NCBI GenBank assembly: GCA_022561525.1
Contig: JADFRB010000109.1
Coordinates: 1-6,774 of the forward strand
DNA length: 6,774 bases
Reading direction: 5' to 3'
Source of the DNA: Nitrospinota bacterium
GTDB lineage: Bacteria; Nitrospirota; Nitrospiria; Nitrospirales; UBA8639
The notes beneath the pieces were generated by a model that did no database searches, had not been told where the DNA came from, and saw nothing but the letters and a program-made list of their open reading frames with translations. Shown one piece after another: positions 1-6,160 of the stretch. The position numbers were made by a program, and so were the translations under genes. How positions within the stretch are numbered: the stretch's first letter is position 1; each line of letters begins with the position of its first letter.

Positions 1-155
1 TTGATTCGCTTCAACTCACCGCGAAGTACCAAGTCGCGACGCCGGTCAACTGGAAGGACGGTGAAGACTGCATCATCGTACCGGCGGTCCTGGATGAAGA
101 GGTCGCAGCGAAATTCCCGAAGGGCTCCACCACGATCAAGGAGAAATTTCTGTAG
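1..155 (+). CDS. 1-Cys (Prx6-type) peroxiredoxin, C-terminal fragment
   Basis: Peroxiredoxins of this class reduce hydrogen peroxide and alkyl hydroperoxides in the cytoplasm. Only the tail is here, read from base 3: it begins DSLQLTAKYQVATPVNW, continues with DGEDCIIVPAV, and then DEEVAAKFPKG. This is the C-terminal arm characteristic of the AhpC/TSA Prx6 branch, which packs at the dimer interface; the catalytic cysteine domain would lie left of the window. Family members normally continue from FPKGW-x-T-(I/V)-K into PYLR and a short tail. Here the tryptophan position is Ser (bases 126-128), and after TTIK (ending at base 140) the frame reads EKFL and stops at 153-155. Those last residues are the antisense of secY, so the natural end of the gene is missing. 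It is convergent with the ribosomal operon and has no functional link to it. Recognition is by remembered family sequence, not by alignment. Confidence 0.8.
   Translation, partial: DSLQLTAKYQVATPVNWKDGEDCIIVPAVLDEEVAAKFPKGSTTIKEKFL
120..140. other. Chimeric junction between peroxiredoxin and secY
   Basis: Plus-strand peroxiredoxin homology can be followed rightwards to base 125, or to base 140 if one Trp-to-Ser change is accepted. Minus-strand SecY homology can be followed leftwards to about base 120 (residues DRGGAL) and is then lost. The two therefore meet in an overlap of 6 to 21 bases that reads sensibly in both genes. Such a short shared word is typical of a false join in short-read assembly, and can also arise by microhomology-mediated rearrangement. 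Left of the join hand-counted G+C is about 57% (bases 1-120); right of it about 47% (141-300). Confidence 0.75.
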
Positions 156-296
156 CTCTTCGTTATTAATTCCAGGTGTGGGGATATGCGCCCCAATCCG
201 ATACACAGCCAACATCGACAACGTAAAGAGCACACGGCTGCGTAACTCTGGAATTTTGAGAATGTTTTGGAAGCTCGTAATGAGCCGTTCAAGCAC
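120..296 (-). CDS. secY: Protein translocase subunit SecY, N-terminal fragment (59 codons)
   Basis: SecY is the channel subunit of the SecYEG translocon in the inner membrane. The visible part starts VLERLITSFQNILKIPELRS and has the first membrane segment at about residues 21-39 (RVLFTLSMLAVYRIGAHIP). It continues TPGINNEELQKFLLDRGGAL, the family's sequence before the plug region. After residue 59 the frame stays open to the window edge but encodes no SecY sequence: the expected GFF-DMFSGGAL stretch and nine further membrane segments are absent, replaced by the antisense of a peroxiredoxin gene. The start is GTG at 296-294; a TAG two codons upstream in frame (302-300) rules out anything longer. 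It overlaps the rplO stop by 8 bases, with AAGG at 309-306 as a possible ribosome site, so translation is probably coupled to L15. The truncation is probably an assembly join, since the gene is essential. Confidence 0.88.
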
Positions 297-738
297 GGCC
301 TATGACCTTGGCTTGTCCGCCCGCTTGCTGGATCTTTTGAAGGGCCGACTGGCTAAATTTATGGGCTTCTACAACGAGGGGTTTGGTCAGCTCCCCCACA
401 CCAAGGATCTTGATTGGTCTCGATCGTTTTTTCACGATTCCTTTGTCATATAACACTTGGAGCGTGACTTCATTGACATCCGACAGGGCAGAGAGCACTT
501 GGAGATTCACGATACTGTACTCAACCCGAAATGGATTATGAAATCCTCGCTTAGGCACTCGGCGAGCCAAGGGCATTTGCCCACCTTCGAACCCAGCCAT
601 ATTAGGATTCCCTGAACGAGCCAACAGCCCCTTATGACCTTTACCAGACGTTTTACCATGCCCTGACCCATGACCTCGACCCAACCGTTTTGGTTTTTTC
701 TTGGACCCAGGGGCCGGTCTTAATTCATGCAATTTCAT
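289..738 (-). CDS. rplO: 50S ribosomal protein L15
   Basis: L15 is a late-assembly protein of the large subunit that binds 23S rRNA. The 149 residues match the usual bacterial length. The N-terminus MKLHELRPAPGSKKKPKRLG opens a long basic, glycine-rich tail (GRGHGSGHGKTSGKGHKG, residues 20-37) that threads into rRNA. Next come GFEGGQMPLARRVPKRGF (49-66) and a globular C-terminal domain with the family signature around KILGVGELTKPLVVEAHKF (110-128). The ATG (738-736) shares four bases with the rpmD stop in an ATGA overlap, and a strong ribosome site lies inside rpmD. Its own TGA (291-289) lies within the secY start. The gene is intact and is the last complete one of the operon in this window. 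Confidence 0.97.
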   Translation of the reverse strand: MKLHELRPAPGSKKKPKRLGRGHGSGHGKTSGKGHKGLLARSGNPNMAGFEGGQMPLARRVPKRGFHNPFRVEYSIVNLQVLSALSDVNEVTLQVLYDKGIVKKRSRPIKILGVGELTKPLVVEAHKFSQSALQKIQQAGGQAKVIGRA

Positions 739-941
739 AATGATGTCACCTCGACCAAATGCTTCACTTTATCAATCAATCCAAGAACCTGAGGCGTTTT
801 GGGATGTTCAACTGTCTGATGAAGGCGTCGTAATCCAAGCCCAAGTAAAAACACGCGTTGCTTGGAAGGACGCCCTATGGGACTATTTTTCAGCGTGATA
901 GAAACTCTGTTCATTGCAGTGCTTGGTTTGGATGGAGTCAT
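735..941 (-). CDS. rpmD: 50S ribosomal protein L30
   Basis: L30 is a small protein of the large subunit found in many but not all bacteria. The core ITLKNSPIGRPSKQR, then GLGLRRLHQTVEHPKTPQV and a closing LIDKVKHLVEV, is the full L30 ferredoxin-like fold with its SPIGRP and TVEH motifs. Two starts are possible. ATG at 941-939 gives 68 residues with a leader MTPSKPSTA; ATG at 914-912 gives 59 residues beginning MNRVSITLK, which fits the usual family length of about 60. Neither has a clear Shine-Dalgarno sequence, so I give the longer frame and regard the shorter as at least as likely. The gene lies between rpsE (21-base gap for the long form) and rplO (4-base overlap). Confidence 0.93.
   Translation of the reverse strand: MTPSKPSTAMNRVSITLKNSPIGRPSKQRVFLLGLGLRRLHQTVEHPKTPQVLGLIDKVKHLVEVTSL
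746..752 (-). promoter_or_regulatory. Ribosome binding site of rplO, inside rpmD
   Basis: The minus strand reads GAGGTGA seven bases before the rplO ATG (738). It is a near-ideal Shine-Dalgarno sequence lying in the last codons of rpmD, so L15 can be initiated by ribosomes finishing L30 or independently. Confidence 0.75.
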
Positions 942-962
942 GAAAAAATATACTTAAGGATG

Positions 963-1457
963 TTAGGAAGAGACGGTTGGCCCTGCTTGGCGCATCTTCT
1001 TCACCGCCTCTGGATCTTTCAATTTGGCAAGTCCTTCAAGCGTGGCCTGAACCACATTAAACGGGTTTCCCCTCCCTAATGTTTTCGCAACAATGTTATG
1101 TGCACCGAGCACTTCCAAAATGGCCCGAACCGCTCCACCCGCAATAATTCCAGTCCCTTCTTTGGCTGGTTTCATCAGAATATGTTCGCCGCAAAAAAAC
1201 CCATGAACATCGTGGGGAATACTTCCGTTTTTCAAGGGAACTCGAATGAGATGTTTTTTGGCTCGACCAACGGCTTTGGCAATGGCAGGAGGAACTTCGG
1301 CCGCCTTACCCTTTCCAATTCCAACCCAGCCCTCACCATCACCGACGACAACCAGCGCACTGAAGGAAAATCGTTTCCCGCCTTTCACCACCTTGGCCAC
1401 GCGGTTAATTGAAACAAGTTTATCTTTTAAGTTCAATTCTTCAGGATTGACACGCAC
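963..1457 (-). CDS. rpsE: 30S ribosomal protein S5
   Basis: S5 sits at the mRNA entry side and back of the small subunit, near helix 34, and influences decoding fidelity. The 164 residues match the family. Residues 1-20 read (V/M)RVNPEELNLKDKLVSINRV. The loop KVVKGGKRF (22-30) is the region where spectinomycin-resistance changes occur in other bacteria, and no deletion is seen in it. The RNA-binding stretch SALVVVGDGEGWVGIGKGKA follows, and the C-terminal domain carries GTGIIAGGAVRAILEVLG and NPFNVVQATLEGL. The GTG start (1457-1455) is fixed by an in-frame TAA three codons upstream and by a G-rich ribosome site. It follows rplR after 19 bases. One small deviation is GRGNPFNVV where most relatives have GS-x-NP-x-NVV. 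Confidence 0.97.
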   Translation of the reverse strand: MRVNPEELNLKDKLVSINRVAKVVKGGKRFSFSALVVVGDGEGWVGIGKGKAAEVPPAIAKAVGRAKKHLIRVPLKNGSIPHDVHGFFCGEHILMKPAKEGTGIIAGGAVRAILEVLGAHNIVAKTLGRGNPFNVVQATLEGLAKLKDPEAVKKMRQAGPTVSS

Positions 1458-1466
1458 GAATAATTA

Positions 1467-1473
1467 TCCCCCT
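1467..1473 (-). promoter_or_regulatory. Ribosome binding site supporting the GTG start of rpsE
   Basis: The minus strand reads AGGGGGA, with nine bases between it and the GTG at 1457. It lies just after the rplR stop (1479-1477). No ATG is available in frame nearby, so this site supports the GTG as the start. Confidence 0.6.
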
Positions 1474-1476
1474 GGG

Positions 1477-1842
1477 CTAAAAGGTAAGCCCTCCTTCACG
1501 AGAAGCATCGGCTAACGCTTTGACTCGACCATGAAACAATCGTCCACCGCGATCAAATACCACTGTAGTAATATTGACAGCTTTGGCTCGTTCCGCTAAT
1601 TGCTTTCCGACAGCCTTGGCTGCTTCATTTGATCCACAGGTTGACACAGTATCCTTGATGGATTTTTCTCTTGAAGAAGCAGAGGCTACGGTTCGGCCCT
1701 GAGTGTCATCGATAATCTGAGCATAAATATGCGCATTACTTCGAAAGACATTCAACCTGGGTCTGGAGGTTGACCCTGTAACTTTTTTTCGAACCCGTGC
1801 TTTGCGACGAAAAAATCTTCGACGTTTTGTCACTTCATTCAT
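1477..1842 (-). CDS. rplR: 50S ribosomal protein L18 (5S rRNA binding)
   Basis: L18 binds 5S rRNA and, with L5, builds the central protuberance of the large subunit. The 121 residues match the usual bacterial length. The arginine-rich N-terminus ([15 protein letters not shown], residues 6-20) is the disordered RNA-binding tail. [20 protein letters not shown] (27-46) is the family's first conserved block, and [20 protein letters not shown] (96-115) with the closing GGLTF is the C-terminal signature. ATG is at 1842, and AAGG at 1848-1851 lies five bases upstream. The rplF stop is only nine bases before the start, so the two are probably translated in succession. Confidence 0.97.
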   Translation of the reverse strand: MNEVTKRRRFFRRKARVRKKVTGSTSRPRLNVFRSNAHIYAQIIDDTQGRTVASASSREKSIKDTVSTCGSNEAAKAVGKQLAERAKAVNITTVVFDRGGRLFHGRVKALADASREGGLTF

Positions 1843-1851
1843 AACAACCTT

Positions 1852-2391
1852 TTATTTCTTGCCGGCCTTCCCAGCCTTTTTAAGCAACACCTCTCCACTG
1901 TATTTAATGCCCTTCTGTTTATAGACGTCCGGTGGTCGAACACTACGAATATTGGCTGCGACCTGAGTCACCAACCGCTTATCAATCCCCTTGATCAACA
2001 CCACAGTCTGCTTGTCGACTGAAGCGTGAATGCCTTGAGGAAGGGAAACGGAGACGGGATGAGAGAATCCCACATTGAGTGTTAAATCTTGACCTTGGAC
2101 CTGAGCACGATATCCAACACCAGTGAGCTCCAAGGTCCGCTCATACCCTTTTGTCACACCTTCGACAAGATTACTGACTTCCATCCGCGTCAATCCATGC
2201 AAAGCTTTGAGTCGTGGAGCATCGCCATTTCGCCCAACATGAATTTCACCATCTTTTACTTCAACACTGATACCATCGGCCAGGCCCCAGTGTAACTGAC
2301 CCAGAGGACCTTTCACGGTAACCTGCCGTCCGGCAACTTGAACGTCTACGCCTGTAGCAAGCGGAACCGGTTTGTTCCCAATTCGTGACAT
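1852..2391 (-). CDS. rplF: 50S ribosomal protein L6
   Basis: L6 lies near the base of the L7/L12 stalk, close to the sarcin-ricin loop and the factor-binding site. The 179 residues are typical. Two repeated alpha/beta domains are seen: the first from MSRIGNKPVPL to about residue 80 (with KGPLGQL and LHGLTRMEVSNLVEGVTKG), the second from GYERTLELTGVGYRAQVQG onward. The family signature RPPDVYKQKGIKYSGE spans about 152-167, and the tail is lysine-rich (KKAGKAGKK). The start is ATG at 2391; upstream Shine-Dalgarno complementarity is weak (AGGA about 12 bases away). It follows rpsH after 48 bases. Confidence 0.97.
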   Translation of the reverse strand: MSRIGNKPVPLATGVDVQVAGRQVTVKGPLGQLHWGLADGISVEVKDGEIHVGRNGDAPRLKALHGLTRMEVSNLVEGVTKGYERTLELTGVGYRAQVQGQDLTLNVGFSHPVSVSLPQGIHASVDKQTVVLIKGIDKRLVTQVAANIRSVRPPDVYKQKGIKYSGEVLLKKAGKAGKK

Positions 2392-2439
2392 CTGCTCGTT
2401 TATCCTAATTTCCGTTTAGGGCACGACACCCGAAAACTC

Positions 2440-2844
2440 TTACCATACATGACACAACACTTCGCCACCCATCCCATTTTTCCGTGCTTCCTGATCGGTG
2501 ACGACACCTTTTGAGGTGGAAATCAATGCCACACCTAATCCACCCATCACACGAGGAATTTCTGATTTTCCAACATATTTACGATGTCCTGGCTTACTCA
2601 CCCGCTTAATCCCTTCCAGAATTGGTTTCTTCTCTCTGCCAGGGTGATACCGCAACGTGACCGTCAGTCCAGGGTGGCCATTAAGCGTTGTCTGCTCAAA
2701 GCCATGAATAAAACCCTCAGATTGAAAAACAGACAGAATTTTTGCTTTTAACTTAGAGGCCGGAATACCAACAGTCGGATGACCTCGCCCCCCAGCATTA
2801 AGGAGACGGACAAACAAATCAGCAACAGGATCGGTCATTGACAT
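2440..2844 (-). CDS. rpsH: 30S ribosomal protein S8
   Basis: S8 is a primary binder of 16S rRNA in the central domain; in E. coli it also represses the spc operon by binding its mRNA. The 134 residues are close to the usual 130-132. MSMTDPVADLFVRLLNA opens the protein, PASKLKAKIL follows, and the C-terminal signature is GVALISTSKGVVTDQEAR (104-121) with the closing GGEVLCHVW. Residues 18-25 (GGRGHPTV) differ from the more common form in this loop but keep its length. ATG at 2844 is chosen because GAGGAA sits five bases upstream; the second ATG two codons later would be too far from it. I could not see an obvious S8-like feedback structure in the message. Confidence 0.97.
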   Translation of the reverse strand: MSMTDPVADLFVRLLNAGGRGHPTVGIPASKLKAKILSVFQSEGFIHGFEQTTLNGHPGLTVTLRYHPGREKKPILEGIKRVSKPGHRKYVGKSEIPRVMGGLGVALISTSKGVVTDQEARKNGMGGEVLCHVW

Positions 2845-2849
2845 AGGTA

Positions 2850-2855
2850 TTCCTC
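2850..2855 (-). promoter_or_regulatory. Ribosome binding site of rpsH
   Basis: The minus strand reads GAGGAA five bases before the ATG at 2844. It decides between two Met codons (residues 1 and 3) in favour of the first. Confidence 0.7.
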
Positions 2856-2889
2856 ACTTAAAAAAAGAGGTTGGAAAATCAAAATTGAC

Positions 2890-3075
2890 TTACCAACTAG
2901 ACTTCGTGACTCCAGGGATGTCCCCACGAAGACTATAGAATCGAAAACAGATTCGGCACATATGGAATCGACGCAAAAACGCTCGAACTCTTCCACACAA
3001 GGTACAACGGTTGTATCGCCGAACCGGAAATTTTGGTTCGAGGGCCGCTTTGTTTCGTAATGCTTTTCTTGCCAC
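2890..3075 (-). CDS. rpsN: 30S ribosomal protein S14, short zinc-binding (C+) type
   Basis: S14 helps assemble the head of the small subunit. This is the 61-residue four-cysteine form rather than the roughly 100-residue form of E. coli. The cysteines are C24-T-L-C27 and C40-R-I-C43, spaced as a zinc ribbon, followed by [18 protein letters not shown], the standard C-terminus. The start is GTG at 3075-3073 followed by GCA AGA AAA (ARK), which matches the family N-terminus, with GGAG six bases upstream. The presence of the C+ form in the spc operon is the ancestral arrangement. A zinc-free paralogue, if any, would lie elsewhere. Confidence 0.97.
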   Translation of the reverse strand: MARKALRNKAALEPKFPVRRYNRCTLCGRVRAFLRRFHMCRICFRFYSLRGDIPGVTKSSW

Positions 3076-3081
3076 AAGTTA

Positions 3082-3085
3082 CTCC
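3082..3085 (-). promoter_or_regulatory. Ribosome binding site supporting the GTG start of rpsN
   Basis: The minus strand reads GGAG six bases before the GTG at 3075, in the 35-base gap after rplE. It supports the 61-residue S14 rather than longer readings in other frames. Confidence 0.6.
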
Positions 3086-3110
3086 GACACAATCCTTTGG
3101 GTGAATCAGA

Positions 3111-3701
3111 TCAACGAAAAGGCATCCCTAAATGGGCCAACAGAGCTTTGGCCTCATCATTACGGTTTGCACTGGTCACTATTGTAATATCCATTCCATG
3201 AATCGATGCCACATCATCATACTTTATTTCAGGAAACGTTAATTGTTCCTTAAGCCCAAGCGTATAATTCCCACGCCCGTCAAAAGCCTTGGGAGACACA
3301 CCACGAAAATCTCTGATGCGTGGCAAGGCAATATTCATCAATCGATCCAGGAATTCATACATATAATTCCCCCGAAGAGTGACTTTGGCTCCAATAGCCA
3401 TCCCTTCCCGCAACTTAAACCCGGCAATGGCTTTTTTTGCTCTGGTCACAACGGGCTTTTGACCGGTAATCACCGAGAGTTCAGACACCGCACTTTCTAG
3501 AAGCTTGGCATTCTGAACGGCCTCTCCCATTCCCACATTCAGCACCACACGATCCAATCGAGGAACCTGCATATGATTGCGATAGGCAAATTCCTTGATC
3601 ATCTTGGGAATGACTTCGTTCCGGTATTTTTCCTTCAGCCGTGGAAGCGACTTTCCATTTGATGACGACGGCTCAGCTGTACTCGTTTGTTTCTTACGCA
3701 T
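3111..3701 (-). CDS. rplE: 50S ribosomal protein L5 with N-terminal extension
   Basis: L5 binds 5S rRNA, forms part of the central protuberance and contacts S13 and the P-site tRNA. The protein is 196 residues against a usual 179 or so. The family core starts near residue 20 ([19 protein letters not shown]). It carries [38 protein letters not shown], the loop [11 protein letters not shown] and the C-terminal [21 protein letters not shown]. The extra segment [18 protein letters not shown] is basic, then Ser/Thr rich, and looks disordered. No ATG, GTG or TTG occurs in frame between codon 1 and Met34, so the extension cannot be trimmed by choosing a normal later start. The ATG shares one base with the rplX TGA (TGATG), and AAGG lies four bases upstream. 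Confidence 0.96.
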   Translation of the reverse strand: MRKKQTSTAEPSSSNGKSLPRLKEKYRNEVIPKMIKEFAYRNHMQVPRLDRVVLNVGMGEAVQNAKLLESAVSELSVITGQKPVVTRAKKAIAGFKLREGMAIGAKVTLRGNYMYEFLDRLMNIALPRIRDFRGVSPKAFDGRGNYTLGLKEQLTFPEIKYDDVASIHGMDITIVTSANRNDEAKALLAHLGMPFR

Positions 3702-4069
3702 CAGACCTTATCCAAAATTTCTTCAGGACTCTTTCGAAGAACCCTGACACGCCGCCCATCATCCAACACTTTCATGCTGACACGAGACGGCCGCTGAACA
3801 CCCTGGGAAAAAATCATGACATTGGAGATGGCGAACGGCGCTTCACGTTCCAAAATACCGCCCTGTTTATGCTTTTGTGTCGGTTTTGTATGACGCTTGA
3901 TAATATTCAACTTTTCAACAGTCACTCTTCCGGTACGAGTAAATACCCCCAACACCTTGCCGGTTTTACCCTTTTCACGCCCGGCAATCACCATGACCGT
4001 ATCCCCTTTTTTGATCCGAGTCTTCTGGTGAACATGTCCGGATTTCTTCCTTCCGAGACTACGCGCCAT
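3701..4069 (-). CDS. rplX: 50S ribosomal protein L24 with N-terminal extension
   Basis: L24 is an assembly initiator that binds the 5' domain of 23S rRNA. The 122 residues exceed the common 100-108. The core is [20 protein letters not shown] (residues 19-38), a KOW motif. [29 protein letters not shown] and [14 protein letters not shown] follow in the usual order. The first 17 or so residues ([17 protein letters not shown]) are a basic extension not seen in most relatives. There is no in-frame ATG or GTG that would remove it, and GAGG seven bases before the ATG supports this start. The ATG shares one base with the rplN stop (TAATG), and its own TGA overlaps rplE, so rplN, rplX and rplE are probably coupled. 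Confidence 0.96.
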   Translation of the reverse strand: MARSLGRKKSGHVHQKTRIKKGDTVMVIAGREKGKTGKVLGVFTRTGRVTVEKLNIIKRHTKPTQKHKQGGILEREAPFAISNVMIFSQGVQRPSRVSMKVLDDGRRVRVLRKSPEEILDKV

Positions 4070-4437
4070 TATATAACCTCAGGAGCAAGTGAAACAATTT
4101 TCATAAACTTCTTTTTGCGCAACTCTCTGGCGACTGGCCCAAAAATCCTGGTTCCAACCGGATCGCCTTTGTCATTGACCAGTACACAAGCATTTCGATC
4201 AAAGCGTATATAGGACCCGTCTTCCCGACGGGCACTCTTCTTTGTTCGCACAATCACCGCCTTCACCACTTGCCCTTTTTTAACAGCCGCTTTTGGGATG
4301 GCCTCTCGGACGGATACGACAATAATATCGCCAATCCCGCCATACCGCCGTCGCGTTCCGCCCAATACATGAAAACACCGGACACTTTTGGCCCCGGAAT
4401 TATCTGCTACATCAAGGTAGGTATAATTTTGAATCAT
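4069..4437 (-). CDS. rplN: 50S ribosomal protein L14
   Basis: L14 lies at the subunit interface, contacts L19 and 16S rRNA, and is the docking site of the silencing factor RsfS in other bacteria. It is exactly the family length, 122 residues. [17 protein letters not shown] opens the barrel, [18 protein letters not shown] follows, and the signature region is [17 protein letters not shown] with [13 protein letters not shown] (about 60-89). It ends [19 protein letters not shown], the highly conserved C-terminus. ATG is at 4437; TAGGG directly precedes it and AGGAG lies 12 bases upstream. A gap of 35 bases separates it from rpsQ, and its stop overlaps the rplX start by one base. Confidence 0.98.
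   Translation of the reverse strand: MIQNYTYLDVADNSGAKSVRCFHVLGGTRRRYGGIGDIIVVSVREAIPKAAVKKGQVVKAVIVRTKKSARREDGSYIRFDRNACVLVNDKGDPVGTRIFGPVARELRKKKFMKIVSLAPEVI
4077..4080 (-). promoter_or_regulatory. Ribosome binding site of rplX, inside rplN
   Basis: The minus strand reads GAGG seven bases before the ATG at 4069, within the last codons of rplN. It supports the upstream start that gives L24 its N-terminal extension. Confidence 0.65.
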
Positions 4438-4472
4438 CCCTATTCACTACTCCTAACATCGAGGAAACCCAT

Positions 4473-4751
4473 CTATGCCTGTTGAGACTTTTCTCCTCGT
4501 TCGATCACTTCCGCAACACGCCAATGTTTATCTTTGCTCAAAGGACGGGTTTCAACAATTTTCACACGATCTCCAATTTTCGATTCATTTTTCTCATCAT
4601 GCGCTTTCAAGGTGGACACCAGACGAACAACCTTCCCATACAAGGGATGAGGCACGAATCTTGTCACGGCCACCACAACCGTTTTTTCCATTTTATCTTT
4701 GACAACTTTTCCATACGTCACACGTTGTCTACGACGCTTCACCTTAGTCAT
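4473..4751 (-). CDS. rpsQ: 30S ribosomal protein S17
   Basis: S17 is a primary 16S rRNA binder (5' domain) with an OB fold. The 92 residues are within the family range of about 80-100. [20 protein letters not shown] is the first barrel strand block, [20 protein letters not shown] the loop, and [20 protein letters not shown] (60-79) the family signature. The N-terminus is strongly basic (KVKRRRQR). ATG is at 4751 with AGGTG seven bases upstream in the 21-base gap after rpmC. The C-terminal tail ERGEKSQQA is a little variable, as is usual. Confidence 0.97.
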   Translation of the reverse strand: MTKVKRRRQRVTYGKVVKDKMEKTVVVAVTRFVPHPLYGKVVRLVSTLKAHDEKNESKIGDRVKIVETRPLSKDKHWRVAEVIERGEKSQQA

Positions 4752-4772
4752 TCTTTCGCACCTATACTCCCA

Positions 4773-4973
4773 TCACCGCGCCGCGCCCAACTCCTTCTCA
4801 CGAAGGACTGTCCGGGCCCGGGCCACATCACGCCGGACTTGCCGAATTCGCATAGGATTTTCAATTCGTCCCAAGGCCAGTTGACATCGAAGATGAAACA
4901 ACTCTTCCTTCAGGCCGTGAACTTTCCCTACGACCTCTTCTAACTCCATTCCTCTGAGTTCTTGAATATCCAT
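4773..4973 (-). CDS. rpmC: 50S ribosomal protein L29
   Basis: L29 sits at the polypeptide exit tunnel, next to L23, near where trigger factor and the signal recognition particle dock. It has 66 residues, the normal size. It is a two-helix hairpin: the first helix is ELEEVVGKVHGLKEELFHLR, then CQLALGRIENPMRIRQVRRD, with the signature ENP-x-RI-R-x-VRRD-x-AR, and the second helix ends in TVLREKELGAAR. ATG is at 4973, 11 bases after the rplP stop, with GAGGT very close to the start. Nothing unusual is seen. Confidence 0.97.
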   Translation of the reverse strand: MDIQELRGMELEEVVGKVHGLKEELFHLRCQLALGRIENPMRIRQVRRDVARARTVLREKELGAAR

Positions 4974-4984
4974 ACACCTCTACC

Positions 4985-5404
4985 TTAGATTCCCAACTCC
5001 CCACGAACCACAAACTTCGTGGCCAAGGGCAATTTATGTCCAGCCAGACGAAAGGCTTCCTCCGCCACACTCCGACTCACATCGTCCATTTCATAGAGTA
5101 TTCGACCGGGCTTAACCACAGCCACCCAAAACTCTGGATTACCCTTTCCTTTTCCCATTCTAACTTCAGCGGGCTTTTTGGTAACCGGCTTATCGGGGAA
5201 AATCCGTGTCCAAATACGTCCGCCACGTTTGACGTAACGCGTCATGGCAATTCTGGCCGCCTCAATCTGCCTGGCAGTAATCCGGCCTGGCTCAAGCACC
5301 TTCAGACCAAACTGGCCAAACGAGACCTCTCCACCACGGTAGGCCTTTCCATACATCCGGCCTTTATGAACTTTTCGATATTTAACTTTTTTGGGTGCTA
5401 ACAT
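4985..5404 (-). CDS. rplP: 50S ribosomal protein L16
   Basis: L16 is a late-assembly protein near the A site and helps organise the peptidyl-transferase region. It has 139 residues, close to the usual 136-144. [20 protein letters not shown] is the standard N-terminus (start ATG at 5404), [20 protein letters not shown] follows, and the signature [20 protein letters not shown] (81-100) is complete. Arg82 corresponds to the arginine that is hydroxylated in E. coli L16, but whether it is modified here cannot be seen. It follows rpsC after 22 bases. The upstream ribosome site is weak (GGGA about 14 bases away). Confidence 0.98.
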   Translation of the reverse strand: MLAPKKVKYRKVHKGRMYGKAYRGGEVSFGQFGLKVLEPGRITARQIEAARIAMTRYVKRGGRIWTRIFPDKPVTKKPAEVRMGKGKGNPEFWVAVVKPGRILYEMDDVSRSVAEEAFRLAGHKLPLATKFVVRGELGI

Positions 5405-5426
5405 AATAAATTACGTTTTCCCGTTT

Positions 5427-6095
5427 TCACAATAAGGTAAGAGAAGGCTCACCTTTACTTGAAGAAGGCAGCTCCGCATCACCTTTATAAATCCAAATCT
5501 TCACACCAATGATTCCCATGGTCGTATGGGATTCCGCAAAACCATAATCCACGTCGGCGCGAAGGGTATGAAGCGGGACACGACCCTCCCGGTACCATTC
5601 CGTCCTGGCAATTTCATTTCCCCCAAGTCGCCCCGCGCACGACACGCGTATCCCTTTGGCACCCAATCGCAAGGCCGCCGCAACACTTCGCTTCATCGCC
5701 CGACGAAACGAGACACGTTTCTCCAACTGTAAGGCAATATTTTCGGCCACCAACTGTGCATCCAATTCTGGTTTTTTAATTTCCTTGACCGTGACGTACA
5801 CCTCACGACCATATTTCTGCTCAAGCAGGGCCTTCAATTTATCGACTTCAGCACCCTTCCTGCCAATGATAATACCTGGACGTGCGGTATGAATAATGGT
5901 TTTGACTTGATTGCCTGATCGCTCTATTTCCACACGAGAAATACCGGCATGATACAATCGTGTTTTAACAATTTTTCGGATCTGTACATCCTCATGAAGG
6001 AGTTTCACAAAATCTTTTTTTTTAGCATACCATCGGGAATTCCATGTCCTGGTATATCCAAGCCTAAAGCCATATGGATGTGTTTTTTGACCCAT
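5427..6095 (-). CDS. rpsC: 30S ribosomal protein S3
   Basis: S3 lies at the mRNA entry channel and takes part in mRNA unwinding with S4 and S5. It has 222 residues, within the family range. [20 protein letters not shown] is the standard N-terminus, and the type II KH domain carries the GRKG loop at 78-81 ([14 protein letters not shown]). The C-terminal domain has [39 protein letters not shown] and ends at VKIWIYKGD. The tail [15 protein letters not shown] is short and low in charge compared with many relatives. The ATG is preceded by TAGG eight bases upstream and by AGAGGAG further up. It follows rplV after 65 bases, the widest gap of the operon here. Confidence 0.98.
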   Translation of the reverse strand: MGQKTHPYGFRLGYTRTWNSRWYAKKKDFVKLLHEDVQIRKIVKTRLYHAGISRVEIERSGNQVKTIIHTARPGIIIGRKGAEVDKLKALLEQKYGREVYVTVKEIKKPELDAQLVAENIALQLEKRVSFRRAMKRSVAAALRLGAKGIRVSCAGRLGGNEIARTEWYREGRVPLHTLRADVDYGFAESHTTMGIIGVKIWIYKGDAELPSSSKGEPSLTLL

Positions 6096-6160
6096 AAATT
6101 CAGCCTACTCCTCTACCTGCATTAAACGGGATGTCCTACCCATGGCCAGCATCCTGACCC

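Noticed and set aside
11..292. Minus-strand frame over the secY start giving a 93-residue protein
   Set aside because: It is a shifted frame of secY; the SecY family sequence is in the frame starting at GTG 296.
1..453. Long open plus-strand frame beginning at base 1
   Set aside because: It is in a different frame from the peroxiredoxin fragment, is arginine/serine rich in a way typical of antisense frames, and lies opposite secY and rplO.
2392..2439. Internal promoter or terminator between rpsH and rplF
   Set aside because: No -35/-10 pair or stable stem followed by a U-run could be seen in these 48 bases.
2835..3092. An 85-residue minus-strand frame over rpsN
   Set aside because: It is the +1 shadow of S14; the real frame has the four zinc cysteines and the standard termini.
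3641..4213. A 190-residue plus-strand frame opposite rplX and rplN
   Set aside because: It is antisense to two unmistakable ribosomal genes, shows no recognisable domain, and its length follows from the codon use of the opposite strand.
6129..6154. Possible hairpin in the rplV-rpsC gap (GGATG and CATCC arms)
   Set aside because: The stem is only five pairs with a 16-base loop and no U-run follows, so it is not a terminator; chance pairing is likely.
6096..6160. The 65-base rplV-rpsC gap as a home for a small gene or control element
   Set aside because: No open frame with family-like sequence and no strong structure is visible apart from the rpsC ribosome site; it may simply be spacer.
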